Shown here: positions 53,394 to 62,716 of the stretch, one piece after another
How positions within the stretch are numbered: the stretch's first letter is position 1
How the letters are laid out: each line of letters opens with the position of its first letter
From: an uncultured Anaerolineae bacterium
GTDB lineage: Bacteria > Chloroflexota > Anaerolineae > Aggregatilineales > Phototrophicaceae
Reading direction: 5' to 3'
Assembly: GCA_937944445.1 (NCBI GenBank)
Contig: CALDYP010000023.1
Location: forward strand, 1-64,000
DNA length: 64,000 nt
The notes under the pieces: generated by a model
Seen by the model: only the letters and a program-made list of their open reading frames with translations
What the model was told of the DNA's origin: nothing
Database searches by the model: none
Position numbers and translations under genes: made by a program

Positions 53394-53873
53394 CTAGGAC
53401 GCATTCTGTGCGGGGGCGGCTTTTTGCCGCTTGGCGTTGGGCACTACGAACACTGGACAAGGCGTGTCGTTCAAGACGCGGTTGGTTACACTGCCCATGA
53501 GCATCCGGTTCAGGCCAGTCCGTCCGTGTGTGGACATCACAATCGCATCGACTGCATATTTACGAGCGATACTAACAATTGCTTCTTCCGGATACCCTAG
53601 CTCGACAATTGTGTCGACAACAAAACCAGCGGAGGCCAAAGACGCCGCCTTGCCCTGAAGGTAGCGCTTAGTAAGATCACGATGCTGCTCCAGCGTGGCC
53701 GGGTCAATCGTCTGGACAGGGGGCATATCAAACACAACTTGTGTTGGGAATGGCAGGTCTACCACGCTCAGTAGGGTAATGCGACCGCCCGGTTTTACAA
53801 TCTCCCGCGCGTAGTCCAGCGCTTGCTCAGCCAATTGAGAACCATCCAACGGAACCAACAGATGATTCAACAT
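53394..53873 (-). CDS. Universal stress protein (UspA family)
   Basis: 159 residues: HLLVPLDGSQLAEQALDYA at the N-terminus, LLSVVDLP for strand 2, VDAIVMSTHGRTGLNRMLMG and the ATP-binding G-x2-G-x9-G-(S/T) in GRTGLNRMLMGSVTN. This is an ATP-binding class Usp. It is convergent with the response regulator gene, 9 nt apart. A perfect 12-bp palindrome TGACATATGTCA lies 62-73 nt upstream of the start. Confidence 0.93.
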   Translation of the reverse strand: MLNHLLVPLDGSQLAEQALDYAREIVKPGGRITLLSVVDLPFPTQVVFDMPPVQTIDPATLEQHRDLTKRYLQGKAASLASAGFVVDTIVELGYPEEAIVSIARKYAVDAIVMSTHGRTGLNRMLMGSVTNRVLNDTPCPVFVVPNAKRQKAAPAQNAS

Positions 53874-53933
53874 GGGGGCATCCTTTCTCCTACCTTCTAC
53901 CCTCAGAATAGTCGCAATATCCCCATCCGTTGA

Positions 53934-53947
53934 GTGACATATGTCAT
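53934..53947 (-). promoter_or_regulatory. Palindromic putative operator upstream of uspA
   Basis: GTGACATATGTCAT contains TGACATATGTCA, a perfect 12-bp inverted repeat. If TATTCT on the minus strand at 53911-53906 is the -10, the dyad is centred near -41.5, a usual activator position. The near copy at 51327-51340 upstream of the CBS genes supports a shared regulator. Confidence 0.55.
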
Positions 53948-53962
53948 CAAATTAGCCGCAGT

Positions 53963-54922
53963 TCATCGCTTGGCATCCTCGATCAACGTCGATGCATAGA
54001 CCGGCGTAAGCCAATGACGGTATGCAGGATGGCGGCCATTCACCACGTCAAAGAAGAGGCGGCGCAGCGCTTGTGTGATTTCGCCCATTTGCCCCGTGCC
54101 AATCGGGCGATGTTCGACGCGCGTCACCGCCGCAATCTGCATCCCCGTGCCGCACATGAACGCCTCGTCCGCCACGTACAGCTCAGTACGATCAATCAGC
54201 CGCTCCACAACAGGGATCCCTAGTTCCTCGCGCGCTAGCGCTAGCACGCTGCGCAGCGTAATCCCCTCTAGCACGTCGCTGCTGCTCGACGGTGTGATGA
54301 TCTGCCCCCTGCGCACGATCAGCACGTTGGCGGCGCTGCCCTCGGAGATGTGACCGTCCTGCGTCAGCACGACAGCCTCATCATACCCGCTCAAGATGGC
54401 GTCGCTCTTCGCTTGGGACGAGTTGGCATAGGACCCCGCGATCTTGCCACGCGCGGGGATGGCGTTGTCGTCCACACGCCGCCACGCGCTGAAGCAGACA
54501 TGCAGCCCCTCCTCGCGTTCGACGTACTGCCCAAACGGCATAGCGAACATCGTGAAAGCGTCGTCTACATCGTGCAGGCGCACCCCGATCATCTCAGTCG
54601 ATTTATATGCCAGTGGCCGAATGTAGCAGTTCTCGTGAAAGCCCTCAGCGCGCAGCAAATCGCGCAGCATGGTGGTCATCTCGGCAGGGGTGAACGGCAA
54701 ATGCATCCGCAGCATTGAGGCAGACTGCAAGAAGCGCTCAAAATGATCTAACGGGCGGAAGATGAACAATTCTTGTTCATCCGCATTCCAATAAGCCCGC
54801 AGCCCGCCAAACACCGCCGTCCCGTAGTGCAGCGCGTGCGTCATCACGCTGATTTTGGCCTGCTCAATCGGCACGATTTGGCCGTCGAAAAATGCAAAGC
54901 GCGGCTTGCCCTGTTCTGCCAT
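53963..54922 (-). CDS. ilvE: Branched-chain amino acid aminotransferase
   Basis: 319 residues of fold-type IV PLP enzyme: FAFFDGQIVPIEQAKISVMT at the start, HYGTAVFGGLRAYW with the substrate-binding segment, the PLP Lys in YANSSQAKSDA, EGSAANVLIVRRG and the TPSSSSDVLEGITLRS phosphate-binding block. It interconverts branched-chain 2-oxo acids and Leu, Ile, Val. No other ilv gene is near. It lies upstream of uspA in the same direction, but the 89-nt gap holds the palindrome. Confidence 0.93.
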   Translation of the reverse strand: MAEQGKPRFAFFDGQIVPIEQAKISVMTHALHYGTAVFGGLRAYWNADEQELFIFRPLDHFERFLQSASMLRMHLPFTPAEMTTMLRDLLRAEGFHENCYIRPLAYKSTEMIGVRLHDVDDAFTMFAMPFGQYVEREEGLHVCFSAWRRVDDNAIPARGKIAGSYANSSQAKSDAILSGYDEAVVLTQDGHISEGSAANVLIVRRGQIITPSSSSDVLEGITLRSVLALAREELGIPVVERLIDRTELYVADEAFMCGTGMQIAAVTRVEHRPIGTGQMGEITQALRRLFFDVVNGRHPAYRHWLTPVYASTLIEDAKR

Positions 54923-55007
54923 GCGTCACTCTCCCCTTCAGCCTCAATCAATTTGAAAGTTATGCTAGGGGCAATTAGGTTGTTTGACCATAGCACCACG
55001 TGAGACC

Positions 55008-55033
55008 AAAAGAGCAGGCGCGGGCCTGCTCTC
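55008..55033 (-). terminator. Intrinsic terminator after the sigma factor gene
   Basis: On the minus strand AGAGCAGG, loop CCCGCG and CCTGCTCT form an 8-bp stem followed by TTTG. It lies 14 nt after the sigma factor stop. Confidence 0.75.
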
Positions 55034-55046
55034 TAAGGATCGTGCG

Positions 55047-56222
55047 TTAACCGAGGTAATCGCGCAGGTTGTGCGCCAAACGGGGGTGGCGCAGGCGGCG
55101 CAGGGCTTCCTTTTCAAGCTGGCGAATGCGCTCACGGCTGAGGCCGAACTTATTGGCGATCTCTTCAAGCGTGTGCGGCTCTCCACCACCCAAGCCAAAA
55201 CGCAGCCGCAGGATGTGGCTCTGGCGGGGGGTCAGCTCGCTGAGAACTTCTTCGATGGTTTCTTGGAGGAGATGCTGCGTTGCGCTGTCAACAGGGCTAG
55301 GGGTGTCTTGATCTTCGATAAAATCGCCAAATTCGCTGTCGCCGTCGTCGCCGACGGGTCGTTCAAGGGCGATGGCGTGCTGGCTGGCGTCCATCATGCT
55401 GCGCACCGTCTCAACCGGCAGTTCCATCTCATCAGCGATCTCTTCCGGCGTGGGGCGGCGGCCCATCTCTTGTTCGATATTTTGGGCGATGCGGTACATC
55501 TGACGGATGCGCTCGGTCATGTGCAGCGGGATGCGAATCGTGCGCGTTTTCTGCGCCAGCGCCCGCGTGATCGCCTGTCGAATCCACCACGTGGCATAGG
55601 TCGAGAAGCGGTTGCCGCGTTGGTAGTCGTACTTGTCCACCGCGCGCATCAGGCCGACGTTGCCCTCTTGGATCAAATCGGGGAACGGCAGTCCCTGCCC
55701 CATATAGCGCTTGGCGATGCTCACCACAAGGCGCGTGTTCGCGCGACCGAGATGCTCACGCGACTGCTGGCCATCACGGATCAGCGCATGCATGTGCTGA
55801 TGCCAGCGTTCGCTCTTTGTCGCTGCATCCGGCATTTGTAGGCGCTTTTCCGCTTGGCGGCCTCGCTCGATGCGCTTCGCTAGATCAATCTCATCCTCGG
55901 CGCTCAGCAGGGGTTCCTGTGCCATCTGGCGGAAGTAAAGCCCCACCGGATCATCCGATGCGATGGCGGTCAAATCGCTGATGTCAGGATCCTGAAGCAG
56001 CTCAGGCGCTTCCATATCCACGTCGAATTCGTCGTGAATCGTGTGAACGGAGGTATCTGCCCCCTCTTTTTGCAGCTCGATGCCGTGCTCATCTAACTCA
56101 TACAGCACGCTTTCGAGCGACAACATGTCATCGCCCGATTCGTCCAACACTTCCAATACGTCGTCGATTGTTAAGAATCCGCGTTGATCGGCTCGAATGA
56201 CGAGTTCATGAATAACGTTCAT
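55047..56222 (-). CDS. rpoD: Primary RNA polymerase sigma factor (RpoD/SigA)
   Basis: The ATG at 56222 has GAGGT upstream; 34 extra codons before it were discarded. About 391 residues: an N-terminal region 1.1-like acidic part, region 1.2 (DPVGLYFRQMAQEPLLS), region 2 (LVVSIAKRYMGQGLPFPDLI, STYATWWIRQAITRALA), region 3 (RRPTPEEIADEMELPVETVR) and region 4 (LEEIANKFGLSRERIRQLEK), with FGLGGGEPHTLEEI. Domain order and region 2.4/4.2 sequences fit the housekeeping sigma, consistent with the extended -10 promoters seen in this window. Confidence 0.95.
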   Translation of the reverse strand: MNVIHELVIRADQRGFLTIDDVLEVLDESGDDMLSLESVLYELDEHGIELQKEGADTSVHTIHDEFDVDMEAPELLQDPDISDLTAIASDDPVGLYFRQMAQEPLLSAEDEIDLAKRIERGRQAEKRLQMPDAATKSERWHQHMHALIRDGQQSREHLGRANTRLVVSIAKRYMGQGLPFPDLIQEGNVGLMRAVDKYDYQRGNRFSTYATWWIRQAITRALAQKTRTIRIPLHMTERIRQMYRIAQNIEQEMGRRPTPEEIADEMELPVETVRSMMDASQHAIALERPVGDDGDSEFGDFIEDQDTPSPVDSATQHLLQETIEEVLSELTPRQSHILRLRFGLGGGEPHTLEEIANKFGLSRERIRQLEKEALRRLRHPRLAHNLRDYLG

Positions 56223-56612
56223 AAGACCTCTACGATGACGTGGTGGAATGGGTAAACGACTATTACATAATGCTTGCTTTGGGCGACGAATCAATCCACA
56301 AAGATAGCAATCTCTCTTGTGCAACTTTTACAAGCTGCTCTTTACAATCATATAACGATTTTGAATCTGCACAACTGCTCAGTTTATGAAAACGATGCCA
56401 TGATCCATCATGACATCCCGCGTAAACATTTTGTAATCAGTTTACGATCAAGGTTTCAACATAAACCTAAAGAATAAATGAGTGATCAATTACGAAACAT
56501 AAACATGCGACTAATATTTAGGTGTTTAAAGGCTCATGCAGAAAAAAAACACTGATATAATTGGCTATGTATGTTATTGTTCCCGATAACAGTAAAGTGA
56601 AAAGGTTCGCGT
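56223..56612. other. 390-nt AT-rich divergent promoter region
   Basis: The gap between the sigma factor gene (minus) and the DnaB-like gene (plus) is far more AT-rich than its flanks. It carries TGATATAAT at 56553-56561 for the plus-strand gene and several candidate AT-rich boxes on the minus strand. I see no RNA gene, terminator or repeat in it. Promoter space for two genes is the simplest reading. Confidence 0.5.
56553..56561 (+). promoter_or_regulatory. Extended -10 for the DnaB-like gene
   Basis: TGATATAAT is a consensus extended -10, 51 nt before the ATG. No good -35 was seen. Confidence 0.5.
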
Positions 56613-57818
56613 ATGTCTACACGGCGCTTCACAGACGATCTTCCAGACCCAGAACCGCCCCGTAGCGCGCCACCCTCGCCGCGCATGCCTACGGCGCGCC
56701 CTGTGTCTCCACCCTCTCAAGCGGCCTCTCAAGCAGAATCTGCCCCGCGTGAGCCGCGCGGCGCAGCGCGCCCGCCCAGCGGCCTGCATCTGCCGCGTTC
56801 GCTCTCCCAAGTCATCAACGAGGCCGATGAGAAAGTCATTCAAGGGGATCTCGTTGACTTTGTGCCCATGCCCACAGGCTTTGACCCGCTGGATGGGTTG
56901 ATCGGGGGCGGCCTGCGCAAAACAGAGCTGACGCTGCTCGGCGGCGCGCAGGGCCTCGGCAAGACGATTGCCACCTTGCAGATTGCCCGCAACATCGCTA
57001 TGCGGCCAGATCAATACAGCTTCTTTCTCTCCTACGAGCACACTGAAGCCCACCTCATGCATCGCCTGCTGTGCCTTGAGAGCATCAACCCGCCAGAGAT
57101 TGACCTGACCAACGGGTTGAAACTGCGCGACTTGTACCAGATCATCGTCGCCCAGCGCGGCAAACAGTTCATGGGGCGTGGCGGGGGCGCTGGCTCACTC
57201 CTGACCATCCTCCGTGAGCAGCCGCAAACCGCCCCAGCGCTCAGCCGTATGCTGCGCTACAGCGACCGGCTGATCATGCTCAAGGCCAGCCCAGCCACCA
57301 CTAACCTACGCTCCATCAAAGAGATGACCGCTCGCCTCGCCGACGCCACGGGCGGCAACGTCACCGTGTTCGTCGATTACTTACAGAAGATCGCCGTTCA
57401 CCCAGAGCGCCCACGCGACGAAAACGACAAGGTGACGATCATCGTCGAAGGCCTCAAGGACATCGCCCTGTCGCTCGACGTGCCCGTGTTCAGCATCGTC
57501 GCTGCCGACCGCGAAGGCCTCAAGAGCAAGCGCATCCACCTCTACCACCTGCGCGGCAGCAGCGCCCTCGACTATGAGTCGGACATCGCCATCATCATGA
57601 ACAACAAGTATCAAATCTTGGCGAAAGATCACGTCGCGTTCAACCCTTACACGGCCAAACAGTACCGTAACTGGGTCGTGTTCACCGTTGAAAAGAACCG
57701 CGCCGGCCGCGCCATGATGGACATGGAGTTCGAACTGCAAGCGCAGCATTTTGCTTTCAACCCGCGCGGGCAGCGTGTGCAGCAGCAGCTCATCGATGAC
57801 AAGGTGATTGAGAGCTAA
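56613..57818 (+). CDS. DnaB C-terminal-type RecA-fold ATPase with Pro-rich N-terminus
   Basis: 401 residues. About 70 N-terminal residues are Pro/Ser/Ala-rich and disordered, replacing the DnaB N-terminal primase-binding domain. The ATPase has Walker A GGAQGLGKTIATLQIA, SFFLSYEHTEAHLMHRLL (DnaB H1a), Walker B VFVDYLQKIAV, LRGSSALDYESDIAIIMN (H4) and VEKNRAGRAMMDMEFE. DnaB's H3 Gln in the LSQLxR block is Ala here (VAADREGLK). It could be a divergent helicase, a loader or a KaiC/RadA-like regulator. It lies divergent from the sigma factor gene and is convergent with a GT-C gene. Confidence 0.8.
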   Translation: MSTRRFTDDLPDPEPPRSAPPSPRMPTARPVSPPSQAASQAESAPREPRGAARPPSGLHLPRSLSQVINEADEKVIQGDLVDFVPMPTGFDPLDGLIGGGLRKTELTLLGGAQGLGKTIATLQIARNIAMRPDQYSFFLSYEHTEAHLMHRLLCLESINPPEIDLTNGLKLRDLYQIIVAQRGKQFMGRGGGAGSLLTILREQPQTAPALSRMLRYSDRLIMLKASPATTNLRSIKEMTARLADATGGNVTVFVDYLQKIAVHPERPRDENDKVTIIVEGLKDIALSLDVPVFSIVAADREGLKSKRIHLYHLRGSSALDYESDIAIIMNNKYQILAKDHVAFNPYTAKQYRNWVVFTVEKNRAGRAMMDMEFELQAQHFAFNPRGQRVQQQLIDDKVIES

Positions 57819-57821
57819 CGC

Positions 57822-60248
57822 TTACTGCACCGGCAACAGCACAAACGCATCCTGCACAGGCACACCGTTGATCGTCAGCGGCAAGTTGCGCACCTCTGGC
57901 AGCGTGTAGAGGCCAACCCGCAGCATGACCACCTCATCAGCGGTCAGCGTGTATTCTGTTACGACTGTTTCCCCTGATCGCCAGATCATCGTCGGGTATG
58001 TGCCGTTGAGTGGGCGTTCATCGCGCTGCGCCACGATCTCACCTGCGTCGTTCAGCAAGTGCACGAACACCGTCGCGTCTAGGCCGCTCAAATCGGTCAG
58101 GGCTTGCCACTCAAGCTGAACCTGCCACGCGCCATCCTCAGCGCGTGCGACCTTGTAGGCGCGCAGCGCCACACGCTCATCGAACACCGCATCCAGCGGA
58201 CGAGCCTCGCGCAGTGACGCCGCAGACAGCGGCACGCGCAGCCAATCGGCTGTAACAGGCGCAGTCGGCGGCTGCCCATCGCCCGTATAAGCCGTCACAG
58301 GTCGACCGAATGGTGGGTACACGCCCACGACCAGCCGATACGCTCCCACGTCCAGCGCGGGCAGATCGAACGCGACCGGCTGTGGATAGATCGCGTTCGG
58401 CTCCCAGAGTGTCGGCGGCAGCGGCCACCCGCCCATCAGCACATCGGCCCCGCCCAGCCGTTCGTAGTCCTGCGTCAAGACCTGCACGAAACTTTGATAG
58501 TCATGGCCGATAGGGCGCAGCGCCCGCCAGTAGAGCGTCCCCTGCCAGCGGCCAGCTGCCAAGTCACGCTCCCCAGCCCAGCCAACCAGTTCCAGATCAT
58601 CCCCATAGCGCAGCGGCGCAAGCGCTCGCAGCGGCGCAAACGCGAGTCCGTCAGGCAGCAGGAAAACCTCTGCCAATTGCTCAAATCGCCCGAAGCCGTC
58701 GACGACGGTGAACGGGTCAGCAGGCAGGTCAAACGGCGCGAGCTGCGGCAGCGCGTACAACGTCTGATGGTGGAACAACACGTACTGGCGCGTGTCGCGT
58801 TCGAGGGGGCGCGTCACCGGCAGCGTCGGGAACACAATCCGCGCGTCGCTCGGCAGGGGTTGATCGATAGGCCACGCCGCCGCGCGCGAGAAGTGCTGGA
58901 GCGCCCATGCCCGCGGGTGCGCTTCGTCCACGTAGTCAAACGGCAGCAGAATCGGCTGATCTTGCGCGGCAATCCACTCAAACAGCGCCTGAAGATCCGT
59001 GCGGAAGAACCATTCGCTGTGGTTGAGTTCTGTGCCGAATACGCGCCACAGGCGGTACTCGTCGGCGCTGCGCCAGAAGTGCTGGTAGGTGTCGCGCGCT
59101 GCCAGCCCCTGCTGAACGACCGCCCCCACGAACACGAGCGCTGCACCAGCCGCCGCCCACTGCGGGCGCGGCACACGCCGCAGCAGCCACTCAAGGACGT
59201 GCGCTGTCCCGATCGCGCTCACGAGTGGGAAAGCCGCGAACCACCCCACCACGCGCAGGCCGTGGGTCAGCTCATCGCTCAGCATGGCGGGCAGTGAGGC
59301 CAAGACGAGCAGCGCCAGCAGGAACCAAGTTATAGGTTGCTTGATCTGAAAGAGCAGCGCTGCCATACCCAGCAAGAACAACGGCTGCACTAGCGGTGGG
59401 ATCACGGGCACTTCAGCCACGTTGTACTGTGGGTTCTCGTCGCCAGCCGTGAACAACTGCCCCAGCATCCCCTGCGTGATGCGCCCCCAGTCCACAGCGC
59501 CAGCAGCCACTGCCCCCGTCCGCCCTAAGATCGATTCTGGCACAGTGACAATCCGCCACAACATTGGCAGCAGCAGCAGCCCTGCCACCAGCGCCACCAC
59601 GCCCAAACGCGGCAGCCAGCGCCGCCATCGGCGCGGCTGACGGACGAACAGCGCTGCCCCCAACGCCGCAAACGCCCCGGGCAGCACATACGCTGCCGTG
59701 TAGGTGAGGATCGCCAGCGCTGCCAGCACCCCCGTCAGCGCGAAGTCGCGCCAGCGCCCCAGCCGCATCCCACGTGCCAAGAAGCCCAACATCCCGAACA
59801 TGAAGAGCGCTTGCAGCAGGCCGCGATACAGCGAACGAGAGAGCGTGATGTGCCCCAGCGCCACCGCCAGCCCCCCCGCTGCGACGAGCGACCCAACGTG
59901 CCGCGCCGACGGCGACAAATCCGCGAGCCACTGCCACGCCGCCCAGTAGGCTGCCGCCACCGTCACTACGCCGATCAGCGCTTGCACCGTGCGGGTGACG
60001 GTCACATTGCCCCCTGTGAGCGGGAAGAGCAGCGTCAACAGCGCGCGGTGCAGCGGCTCCGGCTCTTCCGTCTCGAACAGGGGGAAGACTCCCGACACTG
60101 CGCTGAAATAGGGCAGCGTCACCGCTTGCGCTTCATCACGGCTGAGGCCGGGTGGGAACTGATCGATGACCTCCAAGCGCAGCAGCGCCGCCAGACCCAC
60201 AATCGCCAACACACTCAACAGCCGGACTAGCCGTTCCAATCTCGACAT
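57822..60248 (-). CDS. Membrane glycosyltransferase, GT-C/PMT-like
   Basis: The ATG at 60248 is used; 22 extra upstream codons are unlikely. 808 residues. The first about 400 contain 9-12 transmembrane helices and, in the first periplasmic loop, FPPGLSRDEAQAVTLPYF, the D-E motif characteristic of polyprenyl-phosphate-dependent GT-C enzymes (PMT_2/ArnT-like). The remainder is a large extracytoplasmic soluble part, beta-rich near the C-terminus (LDVGAYRLVVGVYPPFGRPV, VQLEWQALTDL). It probably transfers a sugar from a lipid carrier to an outer-surface acceptor. It is convergent with the DnaB-like gene. Confidence 0.82.
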   Translation of the reverse strand: MSRLERLVRLLSVLAIVGLAALLRLEVIDQFPPGLSRDEAQAVTLPYFSAVSGVFPLFETEEPEPLHRALLTLLFPLTGGNVTVTRTVQALIGVVTVAAAYWAAWQWLADLSPSARHVGSLVAAGGLAVALGHITLSRSLYRGLLQALFMFGMLGFLARGMRLGRWRDFALTGVLAALAILTYTAAYVLPGAFAALGAALFVRQPRRWRRWLPRLGVVALVAGLLLLPMLWRIVTVPESILGRTGAVAAGAVDWGRITQGMLGQLFTAGDENPQYNVAEVPVIPPLVQPLFLLGMAALLFQIKQPITWFLLALLVLASLPAMLSDELTHGLRVVGWFAAFPLVSAIGTAHVLEWLLRRVPRPQWAAAGAALVFVGAVVQQGLAARDTYQHFWRSADEYRLWRVFGTELNHSEWFFRTDLQALFEWIAAQDQPILLPFDYVDEAHPRAWALQHFSRAAAWPIDQPLPSDARIVFPTLPVTRPLERDTRQYVLFHHQTLYALPQLAPFDLPADPFTVVDGFGRFEQLAEVFLLPDGLAFAPLRALAPLRYGDDLELVGWAGERDLAAGRWQGTLYWRALRPIGHDYQSFVQVLTQDYERLGGADVLMGGWPLPPTLWEPNAIYPQPVAFDLPALDVGAYRLVVGVYPPFGRPVTAYTGDGQPPTAPVTADWLRVPLSAASLREARPLDAVFDERVALRAYKVARAEDGAWQVQLEWQALTDLSGLDATVFVHLLNDAGEIVAQRDERPLNGTYPTMIWRSGETVVTEYTLTADEVVMLRVGLYTLPEVRNLPLTINGVPVQDAFVLLPVQ

Positions 60249-60401
60249 CCCCAGATGATTCAAATCTACGGTTTCAAGATAGCACAGGCTCAGATGCAGT
60301 AAAAGCGCGATCAATCATCAGGCGCTCATCTTCAATTGATCGTATTTCTTAAGATTCTAGGGATACATTCTTAACAAGTGATGGTGATGAGGCGTGTTTT
60401 G

Positions 60402-61652
60402 ATGAAACTGCGATTGTTTATTACCCTTTGGGCGCTCGCTGTAGGTTTGGCACTGAGCGCTGCCCTCGGCGATCAGCCGTCCTTCCCGGGCCGCATTGCG
60501 ATTGTCGGGAACGATTACAACGTGTACACCTTCAGCGCGCTGGACACGGCCCAGCTGACGACAGATGGCAGCGTCGAGCGCGCCTACCAGTGGCCGACGT
60601 GGTCACGCGATGGTCGGTTGGCTTTCTTCTGCTGCGATCTAGCCACAACGGCCAACCTGCGAACGGGGGTGTTCATCTCATCGGATGGCATAGCCCCCGC
60701 GCGGCGCGTGGTCGAAAGCATCGCCCAGCCGATTATATACGCCAACTGGTCGCCTGCTGCGTGCAGCCCAGACGGAGCTTGCCGCGATTTGTCGATTTTG
60801 GTCAACGACCTACGATCGAATCGCCTGCGGGTGGAGTTGGTGCGCGACGACGGGGCGCAAGCCGCCGTCAGCCAAGTGGCGGTTGGTTCGCCGTTTTACA
60901 CGACGTTCAGCCCCAATGGGCAGTCGATCCTAATGCATCGCAACAACATCCTGCTGGAGGTGTACGACATCGCCAACAACAACAGCAGTATGATCGAAGG
61001 GCGCAGCAGCGGAACCTTCCAAACGGCAGCATGGTCACCCGTCGACGACCGCCTACTGTACGGCATTCCGGGCAGCGATCGAACGACGAACCTCGTCGTG
61101 AACCAAAACGGCAGCGTTGAGACGCTTGCCACTGGCTTAAACGGCGCGGTGGCGTTCACATGGTCGCCAGACGGGACGCTCATCGCCTACCGCACGCGCA
61201 CCCAGCGCGGCCTTGACCCCGTCGTGGTGATCAACGCGCGCACGGGCCGCGTCGTCAGCAGCGGCGGGCAGGACGTGTTCGCATTCTGGTGGTCGCCAGA
61301 TAGCAGCAAGCTCGCCTTCTTGAGCATCGTCCGCCCCGGAGACGCCGCCATGCTCAGCCGTGAGCCAGTGCAGAACGCGCCCGAAGCGCGCGTGCGCTGG
61401 GTCGTCATGGACGCCAACACCGGCGAACTCACGTCATTTGTGCCGTTCAACCCCAACTACGAGCTGGCCTACTTCGCCAACTACTTCGACCAATTCGCCG
61501 TCAGCCACGCCATCTGGTCGCCCGACAGCCGCTATCTCGTCTACAGTGAGGCCATCGACGCGCAAAGCAGCCAAGTCACCGTGTTAGACACGCTCACCGG
61601 CGAGATGTTCAAGCTGGCGGATGGTCGAGTCGGCGTGTGGAGTTGGCAATAA
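60402..61652 (+). CDS. Secreted TolB-like beta-propeller protein
   Basis: The ATG at 60402, with GAGG 9 nt upstream, gives a signal peptide MKLRLFITLWALAVGLALSA; GTG/ATG codons at 60378-60387 are alternatives. About 416 residues with blades marked by WSxDGRLAFF, YANWSPAACSPDG, FSPNGQSILMHRN, WSPVDDRLLYG, WSPDGTLIAYR, WSPDSSKLAFLS and WSPDSRYLVYS. No catalytic residues. It belongs to the same group as the proteins at 36.0 and 63.6 kb and may bind a ligand or protein outside the membrane. Confidence 0.82.
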   Translation: MKLRLFITLWALAVGLALSAALGDQPSFPGRIAIVGNDYNVYTFSALDTAQLTTDGSVERAYQWPTWSRDGRLAFFCCDLATTANLRTGVFISSDGIAPARRVVESIAQPIIYANWSPAACSPDGACRDLSILVNDLRSNRLRVELVRDDGAQAAVSQVAVGSPFYTTFSPNGQSILMHRNNILLEVYDIANNNSSMIEGRSSGTFQTAAWSPVDDRLLYGIPGSDRTTNLVVNQNGSVETLATGLNGAVAFTWSPDGTLIAYRTRTQRGLDPVVVINARTGRVVSSGGQDVFAFWWSPDSSKLAFLSIVRPGDAAMLSREPVQNAPEARVRWVVMDANTGELTSFVPFNPNYELAYFANYFDQFAVSHAIWSPDSRYLVYSEAIDAQSSQVTVLDTLTGEMFKLADGRVGVWSWQ

Positions 61653-61690
61653 CCCTCAGCCTTTGTAGGCACGCACATTCCCAAGAATGC

Positions 61691-61716
61691 GATCACCCGT
61701 CTGCGGACGGGTGATC
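61691..61716. terminator. Perfect hairpin between convergent genes
   Basis: GATCACCCGTC, a TGCG loop and GACGGGTGATC form an 11-bp perfect stem between the beta-propeller and lipA genes. It has no T tract on either side, so it is probably a bidirectional Rho-independent-like or Rho-assisted terminator. Confidence 0.5.
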
Positions 61717-61726
61717 TACTGCGTAC

Positions 61727-62716
61727 CTAGCTGGAAGCTGCGCGTTCTTCGTGCAGCTTAAAATGGTTGAGCTGAGACAGCGCGCGCACCTGTTCCTCAG
61801 CTTTGTAGCTGCTGCGCACCAGCGGCCCGCTCTCCACCCACTTGAAGCCCATCGCCAGCCCACGCGTGCGCAGCTCTTCAAACTCTTGCGGCGTCCAATA
61901 GCGTTCAATTGGCAGGTGTTTCTTGCTCGGCTGCAAGTACTGCCCCAGCGTCAAGATGTCTACGCCGATGCTCGCTAAATCTTCCATGACGGCCAGCACC
62001 TCCTCCATCGTCTCGCCGAGGCCGAGCATGATGCCGCTCTTGGTCAGCACGAGCGGATCCATCTCTTTGGCGTTGCGCAGCGTGGCCAGCGCCCAACCGT
62101 AGTCGTCTTGAGGCTGCACCTTCTTGAACAGGCGCGGAACGGTCTCCACGTTGTGGTTGAGGATTTCCGGCTGCGCGTCCATGACGATCTTCAACGCGGT
62201 GCGGCTGCCCTTGAAATCCGGGATGAGCACTTCGATGCTGCACCCGGGCTGAAGCTGGCGGATGCGGCGGATGACCATCGCAAAAATCGGCGCGCCGCCG
62301 TCTGGGCGGTCGTCACGGTTGACACTGGTGATGACGACGTGCCGTAGCCCCATCGCGCGGACGCTCTGAGCGATGCGGTTCGGCTCGGCCCAGTCCAGCG
62401 GGCTGGGGCGGCCTGTCTTGATGTCACAAAAGCCACAGCTGCGCGTGCAGGTGTCGCCCATCATCAGGAACGTCGCTGTCCCCTTGCCCCAGCACTCGCC
62501 TAGGTTGGGGCACTGCGCCTCTTCGCACACAGTGTGCAGCGTCTTGCTGCGCATCAACTGGCGAACGTTCTCATAGGTCTCGCCGCTGGGCGCTTTGACC
62601 TTGATCCACGGAGGACGGCGCAGCGGGTGCGCCGGGTCTGGCTGCCAGTCGCTGGCGCTCGTCGTCGGAATGCTGTCAACAGAAATTGTATCGCTCACAG
62701 GAACCTCATTGGTCAC
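61727..62716 (-). CDS. lipA: Lipoyl synthase
   Basis: 329 residues, GTG start. Both iron-sulfur clusters are intact: the auxiliary cluster Cys set in [20 protein letters not shown] and the radical-SAM CxxxCxxC in [17 protein letters not shown]. Also present are [30 protein letters not shown] and the C-terminal Ser of [13 protein letters not shown]. It inserts two sulfurs into octanoyl chains of lipoyl-dependent enzymes. No lipB or dehydrogenase complex gene adjoins it. Confidence 0.95.
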   Translation of the reverse strand: MTNEVPVSDTISVDSIPTTSASDWQPDPAHPLRRPPWIKVKAPSGETYENVRQLMRSKTLHTVCEEAQCPNLGECWGKGTATFLMMGDTCTRSCGFCDIKTGRPSPLDWAEPNRIAQSVRAMGLRHVVITSVNRDDRPDGGAPIFAMVIRRIRQLQPGCSIEVLIPDFKGSRTALKIVMDAQPEILNHNVETVPRLFKKVQPQDDYGWALATLRNAKEMDPLVLTKSGIMLGLGETMEEVLAVMEDLASIGVDILTLGQYLQPSKKHLPIERYWTPQEFEELRTRGLAMGFKWVESGPLVRSSYKAEEQVRALSQLNHFKLHEERAASS

